Shown here: positions 1-12,156 of the stretch, piece after piece
Layout: the number at the start of each line of letters is the position of its first letter
Position numbering within the stretch: position 1 is the first letter of the stretch
NCBI GenBank assembly: GCA_023678885.1
Contig: CM042982.1
Location: forward strand, 8,122,001-8,186,000
DNA length: 64,000 bases
Origin: Pogostemon cablin
Taxonomy: Eukaryota > Streptophyta > Magnoliopsida > Lamiales > Lamiaceae
Direction of reading: 5' to 3'
Made by a program: the position numbers and the translations under genes
Notes under the pieces: model-generated
Told to the model about the DNA's origin: nothing
Seen by the model: only the letters and a program-made list of their open reading frames with translations
Databases searched by the model: none

Positions 1-86
1 ACATAATTTTATGATAAATTTGTAGAGTTTTGATCATGAAATGTTTTTTTTTAATGATGAAGTCAAATGCATAAAGACGTGATTGT

Positions 87-119
87 ATTATTATTATTAT
101 TTTTATTATTATTATTATT
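87..119. repeat. (ATT)n microsatellite
   Basis: Run of ATT/TTA trinucleotides with one impure step. It lies in AT-rich DNA upstream of the first coding exon, probably intronic. Confidence 0.9.
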
Positions 120-447
120 GTGAATCCATCATGAGTAGGACTAATAGATTAATTAACCTTCATTTCTTTAATTTTATGATATATATATTTGAAAACAATA
201 CATGGGATTTCATACTATATATGTATATGCAGGGAAATGGTTATATGGCATGAAATATAAATGACAATTTCCTTAAAAGAAAAAGAGAGAAAATATCCCT
301 AGCTAGTTTAATTTAAATGATCTTTATAACTAAATAAACATGCATAGAATTTTAAAAATTCAATCTCAAATGCATATAATTTTCAATATAAATTAAACAT
401 TAATTATTTCCCATGCTACAATCATTAGGTGCATAATATTTCTTCAG

Positions 448-908
448 TAGGCCGGAGGAGCAAAAGCAAAGACAAATCAAATCCAACGGCAAGTCCAACA
501 AAACGAGTCGAGAAGCAAAATAGTACGGTGGTCCAAGAAATTCAACAGACCAACATCCTTACTAAACTGTCGCACTCGACCTCTCTACCATCCTCACAGA
601 TGATGAGAGAGAAACCGAGTGCGATCAGAGAGGAGAAGGGCAAAAAGGGAAGAGATCAAATCAAACCAGGCGGCGAGTTGGACCCAATAGTTGGGGCAGT
701 AATTATAAGCATAACATTAATTGTGATGTTAATTTGGGGCAAAGTGTGTGCTACGCTATGCACAGCAGCTTGGTTTTATTACATTCCTCGTTTCAGAGCG
801 AATTTCGTGGAATACCATGCGATCAAACTCGACGGTGATCATGTCGATTTGGATTCACGTGAGTACAAGAAGAAGGTAGTGTTACAAGGATTGCTCCATA
901 GAAATTAG
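448..908 (+). CDS. Small single-pass membrane protein, At5g23160-like (3' exon, partial)
   Basis: The open frame encodes a basic, Ser/Lys-rich head, then one hydrophobic segment (about LDPIVGAVIISITLIVMLIW, continuing GKVCATLC), then W-F-Y-Y-I-P-R and a C-terminus ending K-K-V-V-L-Q-G-L-L-H-R-N before TAG at 906-908. This layout, a long polar head, one membrane helix near the C-terminal third and an E/Q-G-L-L-x-R-N tail, matches the plant-specific uncharacterised At5g23160-like family. Its function is unknown; a membrane anchor is inferred. The frame has no ATG at its start. The tract atatttcttcag ending at 447 is a good plant acceptor, so I place the exon start at 448 and expect a first exon further upstream, probably outside the window. 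Codon use is GC-richer than the flanks, as expected of a real exon. Confidence 0.6.
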
Positions 909-2475
909 CTATACATACATGATTAATTTTCTCTTGATCAAATTTGACCTTTATTTTGTTGTTTATATTACTTTTATATGTTATATATAATAGAATACTT
1001 GGATGATTATCGAGTTAGAAAAGGGTTTGTGGTGCTGAAATCAGCACTTACTAAAGTTAGATCTCTATAATAATAAAAAGATGTACTGTTTCTTTGAGGG
1101 GAGGAGGGTATTATTATTATTTGAGATATATTGACAAGTGGTAGAAATGAGAGGAATTTATGGTCAATATATATTTTGGAGGGAGGAGGGTTGGTGTGTG
1201 TGACTACTACTTCATTGAAAGATGCATGTAAAAGTTTCTAAAAGTTGTACACATTTGTATATTTTATGTAGTGAAAATGTGTAGCAAATACTCATCATAA
1301 AATGGAAAACATTTTCTTTTTTCATTCGGAAGTAAAATATCTTTTCTATCCACTTTTTATTGTACATTTTATTAGCACAAAATACTTGTGTAAACCGTTC
1401 ACGAAGTTCATGGTGTAAATTATGTGATCTCTCCTTTCAATCATATATATTCTATATATTGTTAGTATATTTAAATTAAGAAGACCACATAATTTAAAGG
1501 ATTTATGATGTAAACCCGATTTACAAGAAATTAATTATTACAAGAATATACTTATCTGATAACTTAAATTTGATTTATTAGATTCAAACTTTTTGTTTAT
1601 TCCACCTATATATATTTTATTTTAATTTTTATCGGTTGAGAAAATTATAAATTTCTAATTGACTTTTTTTTTACATTCGATCTATTTTTTACTTATTCGT
1701 CTCAAATTTTTTATTGTATTAAATCTAATTTTTTTTGGGGTTTTAATATCTGTTGACGAGAATATTATAGAACTTTATTCGGTCATTTTTTTAATTCAAT
1801 CTATATTTTGTTTATTTAATTCAAAATTTTTGGTTTATGGTCTATATTTTTTTGGTTTTCTAAATCTATCTACAAGAGTACTATACATCTATATTTGACC
1901 AATTTTTTTGGCTTATTCAGCTTTTTTTTTTTTTTTAATTTGGCCCATTATTTTTGCCTATTTGACTCTTTTTTTTCCTTATTCGTTCCATTTTTTAAAA
2001 GATTTTATTTTCTTCCAACACAATTGAAAACGAAATTGAATCAAGAGTATTTGGATACAAACTGATAAAAGTGAGTGAAAAATGAACAAAAAACTTTTTT
2101 TACATTTGAATGTGGATAGGGTTGATTTTGTCCTTTTATGTATATGTATACTTTTTTTCTAATAAAAAATATAAATAGATTTACAGTAATATTGTCTCAT
2201 GGGAAAATTTCCAAAATGACGCAATTGTGGCGCAACAGATCCGAGGGAAGGAGGCGGCACGGAGGTTGAGCAGATAGAGGACTGAGGCGGCGTGGAGGTT
2301 GAGATAAAAAAATAACTTCCTTCATCCTTGAAGGTCGTTCACTCTTTCGTCATTTGTTCGTCCTACATAATTGTTGACCTCCTAAAAAGGAAATATCATT
2401 CTAATTTAACACCTCAAAAGTAAACATTAATTTAAAAAACTTCAATCATTATTTCCACACATAACATACTATATA
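909..2475. other. Non-coding, AT-rich; degenerate ~120-bp T-rich repeat
   Basis: No gene seen. From about 1633 to 1990 a T-rich unit of about 118-120 bases repeats roughly three times (unit starts near 1633, 1753 and 1871). Each unit opens with a version of ttgacgagaatattatag and continues with T-runs and ctatattttgtttattt. Short open frames here are by-products of low complexity. Confidence 0.5.
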
Positions 2476-2738
2476 CTCTCTTCTTCTAATTTCAGATGAC
2501 ATACTTTTTATTTTGGGTTGTTCGAGAAAAGTTTGCACATTCCTTAAAAAGTAAAAGTCAAACACAATCACCCTCCCCCCATACACTTTATTTACAAAAA
2601 AAAACCACCCTTACCTAATACACCTAACATACTTTATCATTTATTTATTATAAAAAATACCATACTGCCCCTGAAAATTATCACTTTTCTTAATTTTCGT
2701 GCCGGAGGAGGCATGCAAACTTTTGTGGAATGGAGGGG
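2476..2738. mobile_element. Stowaway-like MITE (family A), decayed ends
   Basis: Aligns along its length with the reverse complement of the complete element at 21497-21757. Shared landmarks are ttttgggttgt, aaaagtttgcaca, catacactttatttac and atactttatcatttattta. The terminal CTCCCTCC and GGAGGGAG motifs are mutated. Non-coding and non-autonomous. Confidence 0.75.
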
Positions 2739-2860
2739 TACTTTATTTATTACCTAATAATATCACATTACACTTTAAAAGTCAATAAAGTTAAACAAAA
2801 AGTAATTTTTTTATATTCATGGTACAATAGAGATGAACCATTTTTTGGGACGGAGGGAGT
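2739..2860. mobile_element. Stowaway-like MITE fragment (family B)
   Basis: Right-hand half of the family seen whole at 48790-49072. Shared landmarks are ttattaccta, aagtcaataaagtt and the end gggacggagggagt. It directly abuts the family A copy on its left. Confidence 0.6.
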
Positions 2861-2981
2861 ATTAATTATACACTTATCCCTTGATCATATAAATAAGACA
2901 TCACATAAAGATTAATGAGATTATTTTCGTCACCATACACCTCATCAAAATTAAATTCTCTTTTAATATATTAAATATATA

Positions 2982-3233
2982 CTCCCTACGTCCCACGTTA
3001 AGGTTTACGTTTCCATTTTAGGTTGTCTCAAGATAAGGTTTACATTTCTTTTTTTATCATGTTGAGCCTACACAAAATAATTAATTATTTCATGTAGGGC
3101 CCACACACAACACTAATACAACTATCAACTTTACATTAAATATTATTTCTCCCACCTCACTATACATTAAAATATTATATCTCTTAATCTTCATGCAAAA
3201 GCAAACATTAACGTTAACGCGGGACAAAGAGAG
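2982..3233. mobile_element. Stowaway-like MITE (family C)
   Basis: Starts TA-CTCCCTACGTCCC and ends GGGACAAAGAGAG-TA. The interior (aggtttacgtttcc, cacaacactaatacaac, attaaaatattatatc) matches the element at 47697-47934. TA target duplication. No coding capacity. Confidence 0.8.
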
Positions 3234-3235
3234 TA

Positions 3236-3474
3236 CTCCTCAGTTTCGTCCTAATGTTACATATTTCCAATTTGTACGTCACATCCTAATTAATGTTTAC
3301 ATTACCTTTTTGGTATATGAAACCCACACAAAATAATTAAAATATTTTCATGACACTCACCTACAACACTAATACAACCTCCCACTGTACATTAATAAAA
3401 TATTATATCTTACCTCAATACATATTAAAATACTAATATATTCTAAAAGTCAAACTTAACTATTAGAACAGGAG
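3236..3474. mobile_element. Stowaway-like MITE (family C), adjacent copy
   Basis: A second family C copy begins (CTCCTCAGTTTCGTCC) immediately after the TA that ends the previous element and runs to CAGGAG-TA. The two copies share the single TA at 3234-3235. Confidence 0.7.
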
Positions 3475-3980
3475 TATTAAAGATTTTGAATGAATATATA
3501 GGGCAATACTATGTAGGAGGAGTCAGCAATTTTTTTTTTACAAGTCAAATTAATTACAAGAATAAATATCATAGCTGATTGTAGCTTAACTATCCAGATA
3601 ATTCTAGATGAGAATAAATAAGTCATAATTATTTATATCTATTTTTATTGGTAGATAACTCACCATTGTTGACTCTGGGGATAAGATAAATAGGAAATCA
3701 CGTGCCTAGGCATAATTAAAATCGTGTTAAGTATGATCTAAATTGAGTTAATTTACTACCTAATCACTACAATTAGGTTATGGGTGGAAGAGTGGATAAA
3801 GATTGCAATCTACACTCATTCTTAATTTGTTGGTTGTCGTTCTTGAAAATGAAATCAACATTGTATATTAAAATAAAAGTTGATTATTTAATTTGATACC
3901 CCATTAAATGCTCTGCACTATCAAATGGATTTGGTAGCCATTTTTCATTATTTAAAATTTAAATTTTATAATTTATTATA
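3475..3980. other. Non-coding intergenic
   Basis: AT-rich sequence with no convincing exon, RNA gene or terminal repeats. Confidence 0.5.
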
Positions 3981-4068
3981 CTTCCTCCGTCCCAGAGAAT
4001 CGTTCACCTTTTACAAAGGAAAGGTGAACGGTTTGTGAAAGGTGAACGGTTCTCTGAGATGAAAGAAG
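3981..4068. mobile_element. 88-bp foldback MITE
   Basis: TA target site on both sides. The left arm cttcctccgtcccagagaat and following tcgttcacctttt pair with the right arm (aggtgaacggttctctgaga...gaaagaag), so the element folds into a nearly full-length hairpin. The motif aaaggtgaacggtt occurs twice in the right half. Confidence 0.75.
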
Positions 4069-4497
4069 TAATATTTTTATATATATGATTTATTTCCTTA
4101 TGTTACGGTTGAATGGGCAATAAACAATGGGAATCTGATGGGATGTCTTTTGACATACAGATATGCAATATAAATATAACATGGAGACAACTACCCAATT
4201 TTCAGACATTTTCATATCTTAAAAACATTTAATTACATAGATACGGATGTGAGATGATTGATTCTGTGACGATGAAGTCTAATTGTTTAGATATTAAATT
4301 CTCAGATATTCATTAAGATCTTGTATGACTAATTATTATTTATTTAATTGATGTTAAATTTTAGTAGTATGTAAATAACATACATAACTTCGTTAAATAC
4401 ATTGTAATAGTCTGTCTAATTTCAAATTACTTAATCCAAAATAGTTTTTTATGTCTTAAATGAAAGACGATTAGGTCGTCTTTACACTAAGCCGGAC
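4069..4497. other. Non-coding flank of the copia nest
   Basis: AT-rich with no gene seen. Bases 4493-4497 (cggac) are the left target duplication of the copia element that starts at 4498. Confidence 0.5.
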
Positions 4498-4963
4498 TGT
4501 TGAAAATAAATCCATAAATCCTAATGCCATAATTCTATTATGATAAAGTGAGAACAAACCATAATGCGGAAACGTACCTTGGATATATTGAGTCCTCTAG
4601 ACGGAACACGAACTCGATGATCAGTAGGTATTATGATCTTCCTCAACTAAGCCTCCCTTATTCCTTTATGGGACCGTCATATCCCTCCCGATGGGGAGAA
4701 GGGAAGACCATGTGTGGCTTAATATATCGAGGACCATAACCTGTGAGCCTTTATATACTACTTGACTAGACCACCCATAATCACCTAGTCACGTAGTATT
4801 GGGTATCTATTCAATTGGCTCATATCAAAATATTATAGATCATAGACTTATCAACTTAATTTGATAATTTAATTAAGGCCATAAAATAATTGAATCGCTA
4901 ATATAATTGCATAATAATTATTGTCTATAATTAGATTATACCGGAAATTAAAATTTCCTTACA
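4498..4963 (-). repeat. 3' LTR of the outer copia element
   Basis: On the + strand it reads TGTTGAAAATAAATCC...ATTTCCTTACA, that is TG...CA termini. It is about 92% identical by eye to 29171-29638. The adjoining bases at 4964-4976 read on the - strand as aagtgggagat, a typical copia polypurine tract. Confidence 0.9.
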
Positions 4964-7900
4964 ATCTCCCACTTGAGCTATATATTTTTCCAAAGCAATT
5001 ATATCAAGAGTCATTAATTGCTCAACTTTATGTTATTTCTCTTTATGCTATACTTAACAATCTGGTACATCTTATATACTAATATGGAACTACCGCGGCA
5101 TTCACCACATCATAAATCATGGTTAAACACTGACAATCACCAATATCAATATACTCAATGTCATAGATCAAATATGATGAGTAACATGGAAATTACATGT
5201 AAAATGTGATCAACATCATATCTATTTCCAACTGGTCCTACTTTAATTTTTAGTGAGATCAATCCAAAATGTAAAATATTACAAAATAAAAAATTTACTT
5301 TAGTGAATTCACAATGAATTCAAAACCATCAACTTTGTTCTCCAGAAAACTGAATTATCCAAATCAAAGTGTCTTGAAACTTTAAAAAGTAATAAATATA
5401 GACTCCCACTGAACCAATGTATTCTAAAATCATATAGCACCCACATGAGTAGTTAGCTCATAAAATTATAGGCTTTGAATACATAATTGGTGGATCCGTA
5501 TTTAGAGTCTATCATAATATGCTCTACTAAAATTTTATCCACACAAAACACTTTCTTTAACAACAAAAAATTCTATGTCAATATGCTTGACTTATAAGAA
5601 CTCCTGTAGCTAATATTTTACTGTGAACTAACTGTCATAATAAACTTTATGTGACAGAGTTTCACAACCTTTATTTTATGTTTGAATGCTCCTTAGTGTA
5701 CTACTAATTCGGTTGTCATGGTTAAGGAGCTACAAGTATTTGCTTAACACTTTTACTTGTATAGCTCTCCAGAAGATATAGCCAAGTGAATCTTATAATG
5801 TATTGACATCCAACAAACTTAGAATCAGAATTCCTTATGATCTCTAGCAAATCTGATCCCTGATGTGCAAACATATTATCCTTAGTTCTTTGTAAATTTT
5901 TTATAAAGATCCATACTAGAGTTACTTAAATGTCTACTTAATATACCAACAACATAAGCCAAATTAGGTCTTGTAGAGACCTCATCATACAACAACTTCC
6001 AATAGCCAAAACATAGAATATTTCTACATTTCTTAAATCTTTAGTTTAACTTTAGGGCACCTTATTGAGACTTTACCTATCTCCCTTAGTTTAACTTAAA
6101 CCTTCTCCCACTGAATTACATAATCATCTACACTTGTCTCAAATCCAAATGAGTCAATTACTTCATGATGATGATTGTGATTTCTTTATGAAAAAACTTG
6201 CTTGAATGCATAGATGGATTTCCTTGTAATTCTTAAACTTATAGATTGTATCATCAGTGTTGCCATCAAGGAACTTTGTCTTTACATCCATCAATTGCAA
6301 TTCAAAATTATAGTATGTTACCGATGCCACAATTATCCTAAAAGAGACTTTCTTAGACCGGATAGAAAGTCCTTTAGAACAATGCCTTTTTTTAAGTATA
6401 ATCCTTTATCAAGATGCAATTATGATCATCTCGTATCGATTTAAACTTATAAATTATAGCATTGACTCACTTTCGAGTATTTGGACCTTGCATTGCTTGA
6501 TGAACATTATTGGAATGTTCTACCATTAATTCCGCAGTGTCCTCTTTATTTAGGAGAAAACTAGATAATCATCCAAATTGTCTTTCTCCCAACTCTAGTG
6601 GTTTTCTTAGTGATATTATTTCTTGAGATTGTTGAGTTTGTATTCCTTAAATATTATTGACAATGTCCTAGGAATGTACTGTATTTACTCATTCTTAAAA
6701 GCATAAGTAGAGATCGAATAGACTCCCCCTTAGGGACAATGTCTATAATATCACTCTCCCCCCCCCCCAAACCCTTAGGGACAATGTCTATAATATCACT
6801 CTTCCCCCCAAACTCAATATCCTCAAATAATAAAAAATTACCCGTCTCAAATATGATCCGATTAATTGGATTATAAACTTTTATCTTTTTCATAATCAAT
6901 AAAGTAGCTGATAACTATTTGTGTCCAATTTTCTTTAGTAAATCCCAATGATCTAGCCTTAGTTGGACATCACCATGTGAAACCCAAAGAGTTCTCACAA
7001 TTACTTTAGTTAAAACTTTATTGAGACCATAAGCTGCAATCTTAAGTATTTCTCATATTATTAACCATATCCTATGGAGTTCTATTTTGTCTTTTAACTA
7101 CACCATACATACTGAATAATCTTAATATAGTGTATAATAAGATAATTCCACAGGCCTTTAGGAGAAAACAAAAGGTTATACTTTAGTTTTGTCTTTAGCA
7201 GCTTTCTTAATGGCTTTTTTTATATTGCCCTTATACTTTATTGAGACCAAATTTTCTTGAAGTCTTCTAGTGTCATCTTTATTGTTGAAGTTCTCATCAT
7301 ATATGATTTTGTTGTTGATATAGGTTAAACTTAATTAGTAGACTTCTTAATTGTACAGAGAATTATTGTAAAAAAATTTATCGTTCTCGTATTAAACTTT
7401 ATAATCTTTCAAATTTTAAATAGTTTAGAATCATCTTGAGGAATCGAGCACATCATTAGTATCAAGTCCAATGACAACAACACTAATTTGTAAGTGACAC
7501 CCTGTACGTAGTAGTCAAATACTGACAATAAAATTGTCAAACAATAGTCTTCCTTTGGGCCGACTTATTACTCACATGTTAAATAAATAATTATCACGTA
7601 TTCACCACCACAGGTGCTTGTGTATTTCGTGCCAAATATTAATCTACCTTTGGGCCGATCAATACCCGCATGAAGATATACTTGCAAAACATTATTAATT
7701 TGGGACCCATCACAAGACACCATGTGCAACATTAACCTCGTCTATGGACAAAAATTAACTGCAGGGGTAATCTTGGTGTAATAATCAAGTACTGATAATA
7801 AGTTCTGTCAAACAAAAGTCTATCTATGGACCGACTGATGTTCACATGAACAATTAAAAATAATTATCAAATACTTATTATCACATGTGCATTATTATTC

Positions 7901-8346
7901 TGCCAAACTGTGCCTACCTATGGGCCGAACACAAAACGCATAAATAATTACACATTCATCTATGTAATTTCAATAAAGTCGCGCTGCACACACAGAGGCC
8001 GCTATGACAACATGAGACTTTGATTGACTAGATTGAAAAATTACTAGACCAATTAAACAAATTCTTATAATAAATTTTATGTTTAATTGACGACATTAAA
8101 AAATATCTCCCCTAATTTAAATTTAATTAAATTCCTCCTCTAATTTAAATTTAATTAAATTCCACTACGAAATGGGAATATTAGATGATTCACCCAAATT
8201 TAAAATTAATGAAAGATTTTAACTCAAAATTCCAAATCCTAATTTAGAATAAACTAAATTAGGCAAATATCCATACTTTAAGAATAAAATGCCAATTTAT
8301 AACTATAAGGCATTCATCAATTTGGATTTATAATGCTCTGATTAAG
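4964..8346 (-). pseudogene. Decayed pol region of the outer copia element
   Basis: No usable open frame remains. On the - strand, 5941-5985 still reads V-S-T-R-P-N-L-A-Y-V-V-G-I, the conserved segment at the reverse transcriptase/RNase H border of copia Pol (consensus S-T-R-P-D-L-A-Y). The rest is scattered decayed sequence. A 45-bp unit is duplicated at 6731-6815 with an 11-C run (6758-6768). From about 7540 to 7990 a motif like ctacctttgggccgac recurs about every 90 bases. The region ends at the solo LTR inserted at 8347. Confidence 0.5.
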
Positions 8347-10036
8347 TGATGAGTGATATTTTCACCTAAATTTTAGTAAATTTTTATGTGTGTTTTCGTA
8401 TTATTTTATCCGTATTTATGTGTATTTTGGTTGTGTTTTGTATTTTTATGGAAATGTGTGAGAATGAACTTAAATGTATGATTTTTCAGGTAAAAATAGA
8501 TTTTAGACACGAAAAGAAAGATGTAAAAGACGGAGTTCAATTCGGAGTCCAAACGAGAAAGTTATGATTAAAATGGTGTGCTATTTTGCATGATTTATTA
8601 CATTTTCAATTGTTGAATTTTTTATTAGATCTTTATATGGATAGAAAGTCAAGGAAGAGAGAATCGCGTGAGCGTAAGAATCACTCAAATTGAATTTTGG
8701 ATGTGGAAGTTATACACGAAATGGTGAGACTGCGGTGCACCTACTCGACCTGAGTACCGAACACGGCCAGCACCTACACGAGCCGTGTACCGAACACGGT
8801 CTTATAAGCTTTGGCCGTATTCTGTCACCCGAAACACCCTGTGGTCATGTAGGTGCAAAATATGTAAAAAAATTAGAATCCTTCTAGAAGCTTCCCAAGG
8901 GGTATAAATACCCAATACTTCAATATTTCATGAGATTTTCGTGGTTTTGCCCTGCACACAACCTCACACACCATTTTCTCTATTTTACACCATCATCTTC
9001 ATCCATTCTCCATCCAACCATCCATACTTGATCCCCTCCATCAAATCCACCATCTAAGTAATCAAGGAAGCAGGAAGAGTGAGATCACAAGAAGAAGATA
9101 TCTCAATTGAAAACCTTCAAAGGGGGAATCTAATTCTAATTTTGTGACTTTCTTTATAGTTGATCATGGTTTGTAAGGATTTTAATGTTTATGTTGAATT
9201 TCTTGTGAGTATGAGAGACTAATCTCCTTTGTGAGATTAGCTCCATGATTGATGTTGGATAATTTAGTTTTTTTATGCAATTTGATTTTAATCTTAAATG
9301 GGCTTTGTATATTTCTATCATTGAATGTTGATTGCTTGATGTATATGATGATATGTGTGATTAATTGTCATAGGCATGTGATTAGATTGAGAAATCAATT
9401 ATGTGTTTAGGATAGTTAATTGAATCATTTTATCATACACTTCATGTGCATTAATTTAGAATGAGATAGAGATATCATTCTAGGTTTAGAACCCTTTGAT
9501 AGAATATTTGATTAGCTTAATCGAGAGATTGGTTGATTAGATGAGGGGACCCAAACCATTAGTGAATTCATAGTACCTTAAAAGGGAATATTGCCTATAA
9601 TTTAGTACCTAATTAGGGAACTCGTAGAGTAATTAGTACCTATTGGAAGATGTTCACTTTGGTCTCGATCATATGTGCTTTTGGGAGCCTTGTTGAGGGC
9701 TTACATCCTATCCATCTCGAGAGAGAGTTTAGGTGGAATTAGTGATTGCTTTTATGCCTTGTCCATGAGAGATTAGAATTAATTGCATGATTTCTTTATT
9801 ATCTATGTCATGATTGTAGTTATCTCATCCTTGCATCATTTGGAACCCATTTATCTTTGCATTCATTTTATCTTTATTTCTTTCATTAGTTTAATTGCAT
9901 TTATTGTATCTTATCCTCCCATTTCGTCGTCCTTATAAAACCACGATAAACTTGAGATCGCTTAAACTCTAGCGCCTTCCTCCCTGTAGTTTGATAAATT
10001 CTTTAATTATTCATTCCAACTATATACGACAAATCA
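8347..10036 (+). mobile_element. Athila/gypsy-type solo LTR
   Basis: A 1690-bp sequence with TGATGAG...AAATCA ends and a perfect 5-bp target duplication ttaag (8342-8346 and 10037-10041). The general plan resembles the LTRs of the Athila-like element at 12157. No primer site or second copy follows, so it is a solo LTR left by recombination between two LTRs. A GC-richer stretch at about 8730-8850 holds repeated acgagccgtgtaccgaacacgg-like pieces. Probable promoter parts were not identified. Confidence 0.75.
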
Positions 10037-10041
10037 TTAAG

Positions 10042-10269
10042 TTGACACATATACCGTGAATCTCCACTATGCACAAAAAATTATATAAATGGAAGCTACA
10101 TATTACGAATTAAAGGAGAGATACAACCATATAAATCATGATTAAATGAATCCTTATGTATCTCTATAAAATTCCACAAAAATATAATCACAAAATTTAT
10201 TTTGAAATTTTAATGATTAAACAAAAGCCTAACAAATCTCATTTCCATACTCGAAAACATGTGAATATA
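10042..10269 (-). other. Internal piece of the outer copia element
   Basis: AT-rich, no coding. It is assigned to the outer copia because it lies between two insertions with clean target duplications (ttaag on the left, ata at 10267-10269 on the right). Confidence 0.55.
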
Positions 10270-10639
10270 CACTATACTAAAAATACATTAAGACAACACA
10301 TATAATGTGTTGTCTGTTATCTTCTTTCTAGAAAAAATCTCTGTTGTCGAAGCCCCTGTTGTCGTAGGGCATTTGTGCGTCCTTTAAAAAAAGACGTACA
10401 ATGACAACACATAAATACATATTTATGTGTTGTCGTTGTGCATCTTTATGTGTTGTCGTTGTGCGTCTTTTTAAAAAAAATTAAGACAACATGTTATATA
10501 TGTTGTCTTACTTGGTTAAGACAACAAATATATGTATTTTTATTAATGTAGTATTATTAAATTATCCATAGTGTCTACATTTTATATGTGTTGTCGAACC
10601 AATTAATTATTATACAAAAAAATTTATAATTATTTGATA

Positions 10640-12156
10640 AACGAAATAATAGAATTCAAAATGTATTAAAACATTCTAAATAATTCAAAACATGCTAAAT
10701 ATCAAATATCCCTCTCAAATCTAAATGTTGGTAAAATCCAAATACATTCCATAAGACATGACATAAATAGAATTGTTTTAAAAACACAAACTATGGATCC
10801 AAGTCTAGATAATTAAAGAAAATCCAAATACATCCAACAAGTCATGATCATTCCCTTTAACTCTAAAATCTCTTCTTTCAACTGTATGTGTCTGTCCAAA
10901 CACAACCATAACTTTATCATGAAAAGTTAAAACACCTGCCGGCTAAAAATCTTGAAAACAGTTGAGGATAACCATATTAAATAATACAAAGTCAACTAGA
11001 AAATTCCAATTTACAATATAACCATGTAAGAGTTGAGAAAATAAACCTGAGGAAATAAATCAACTACACTAATAATTCAAATCTCATATTATCTCTTGAA
11101 GAAAAATGGCAGTATAATCCATTGCTTTACCAGACGTCCCCTAATATACCAATATTTCATTCTAAGGGCATATTTAGCGAATACAGATTTAACATTAAGA
11201 GAGAACGGAATCACAGTTGGTCTAACACCAATTTCAATATAGCAATAAATCTATAAAATTATTAACATTAAAGTATGCATAGTTAAGTACCAGCTTTATT
11301 CCTTTATATGAGCCCGAAGGAAAACTGCTCACTCTTCTCGCACTTCATCAATATCATCTTTAGAGTAGTCACCAATTGATGAAAACTGTTTAACACAAGA
11401 GAATATTCAATAATAAAAAAACAGATATATAATATTCTCTCCAAAGCCACTTGCAACTTCGGTGACCAGAGCAACTCATTTTAATAATCTGAAATACATT
11501 GTCAATTTATATTTCTCAGTAACTACAATAGACCAGTAGCTATACTGCACCTTTTGAATAAAATTTGCTTCTTAGAGTGATTTCATTGAATGAATGGCAT
11601 AAACTATATAATTTCAATACTTGTAACCGACTAACACCCTAATCAAGACTAATGAATCAACTTCTAACCTCTAAAAGCATGAGATAGATTGTTGGCATAT
11701 GCATAACAGGCTACATACAGAATGTTGAAGCACAACCACTCATTTTCCCAATTATGACCAAGCAACCATATCTAGTAACAAAGAATACTTCATTTGATGT
11801 ACAATTTTTTCAAACTAAACAGAGAAACTTGGATTCATCATAAGTCACAATTTTTATTTTTATTGTAAACTAAACACCATTAGTCCCATTCTTAATTGAG
11901 CTGAAGTCGGAATACATTAATCCACATTTTTAATATATATAATTAAGTACATCAATAATCCCACAATTGCATCCCCTGCATATTGAGTATCTTTGCTCGA
12001 CTTCATCATCCCACCATTCACCACCCACAAACCCAGTTGATTTTATTCAATAAAGCACTTTCAAATTCATATAATTCTGCCAGATTTTGATTTTGAAAAA
12101 AAACCCTTGAAAATTAGAATTTAAAATTAGAGCAAGAAAGAGGTGGCTACGGGCGT
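10640..12156. other. Non-coding left arm of the CACTA element
   Basis: AT-rich. No frame or family recognised. It could be intronic or 3' sequence captured together with the GC-rich block at 21090-21430, but no exon could be defined. Confidence 0.4.
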
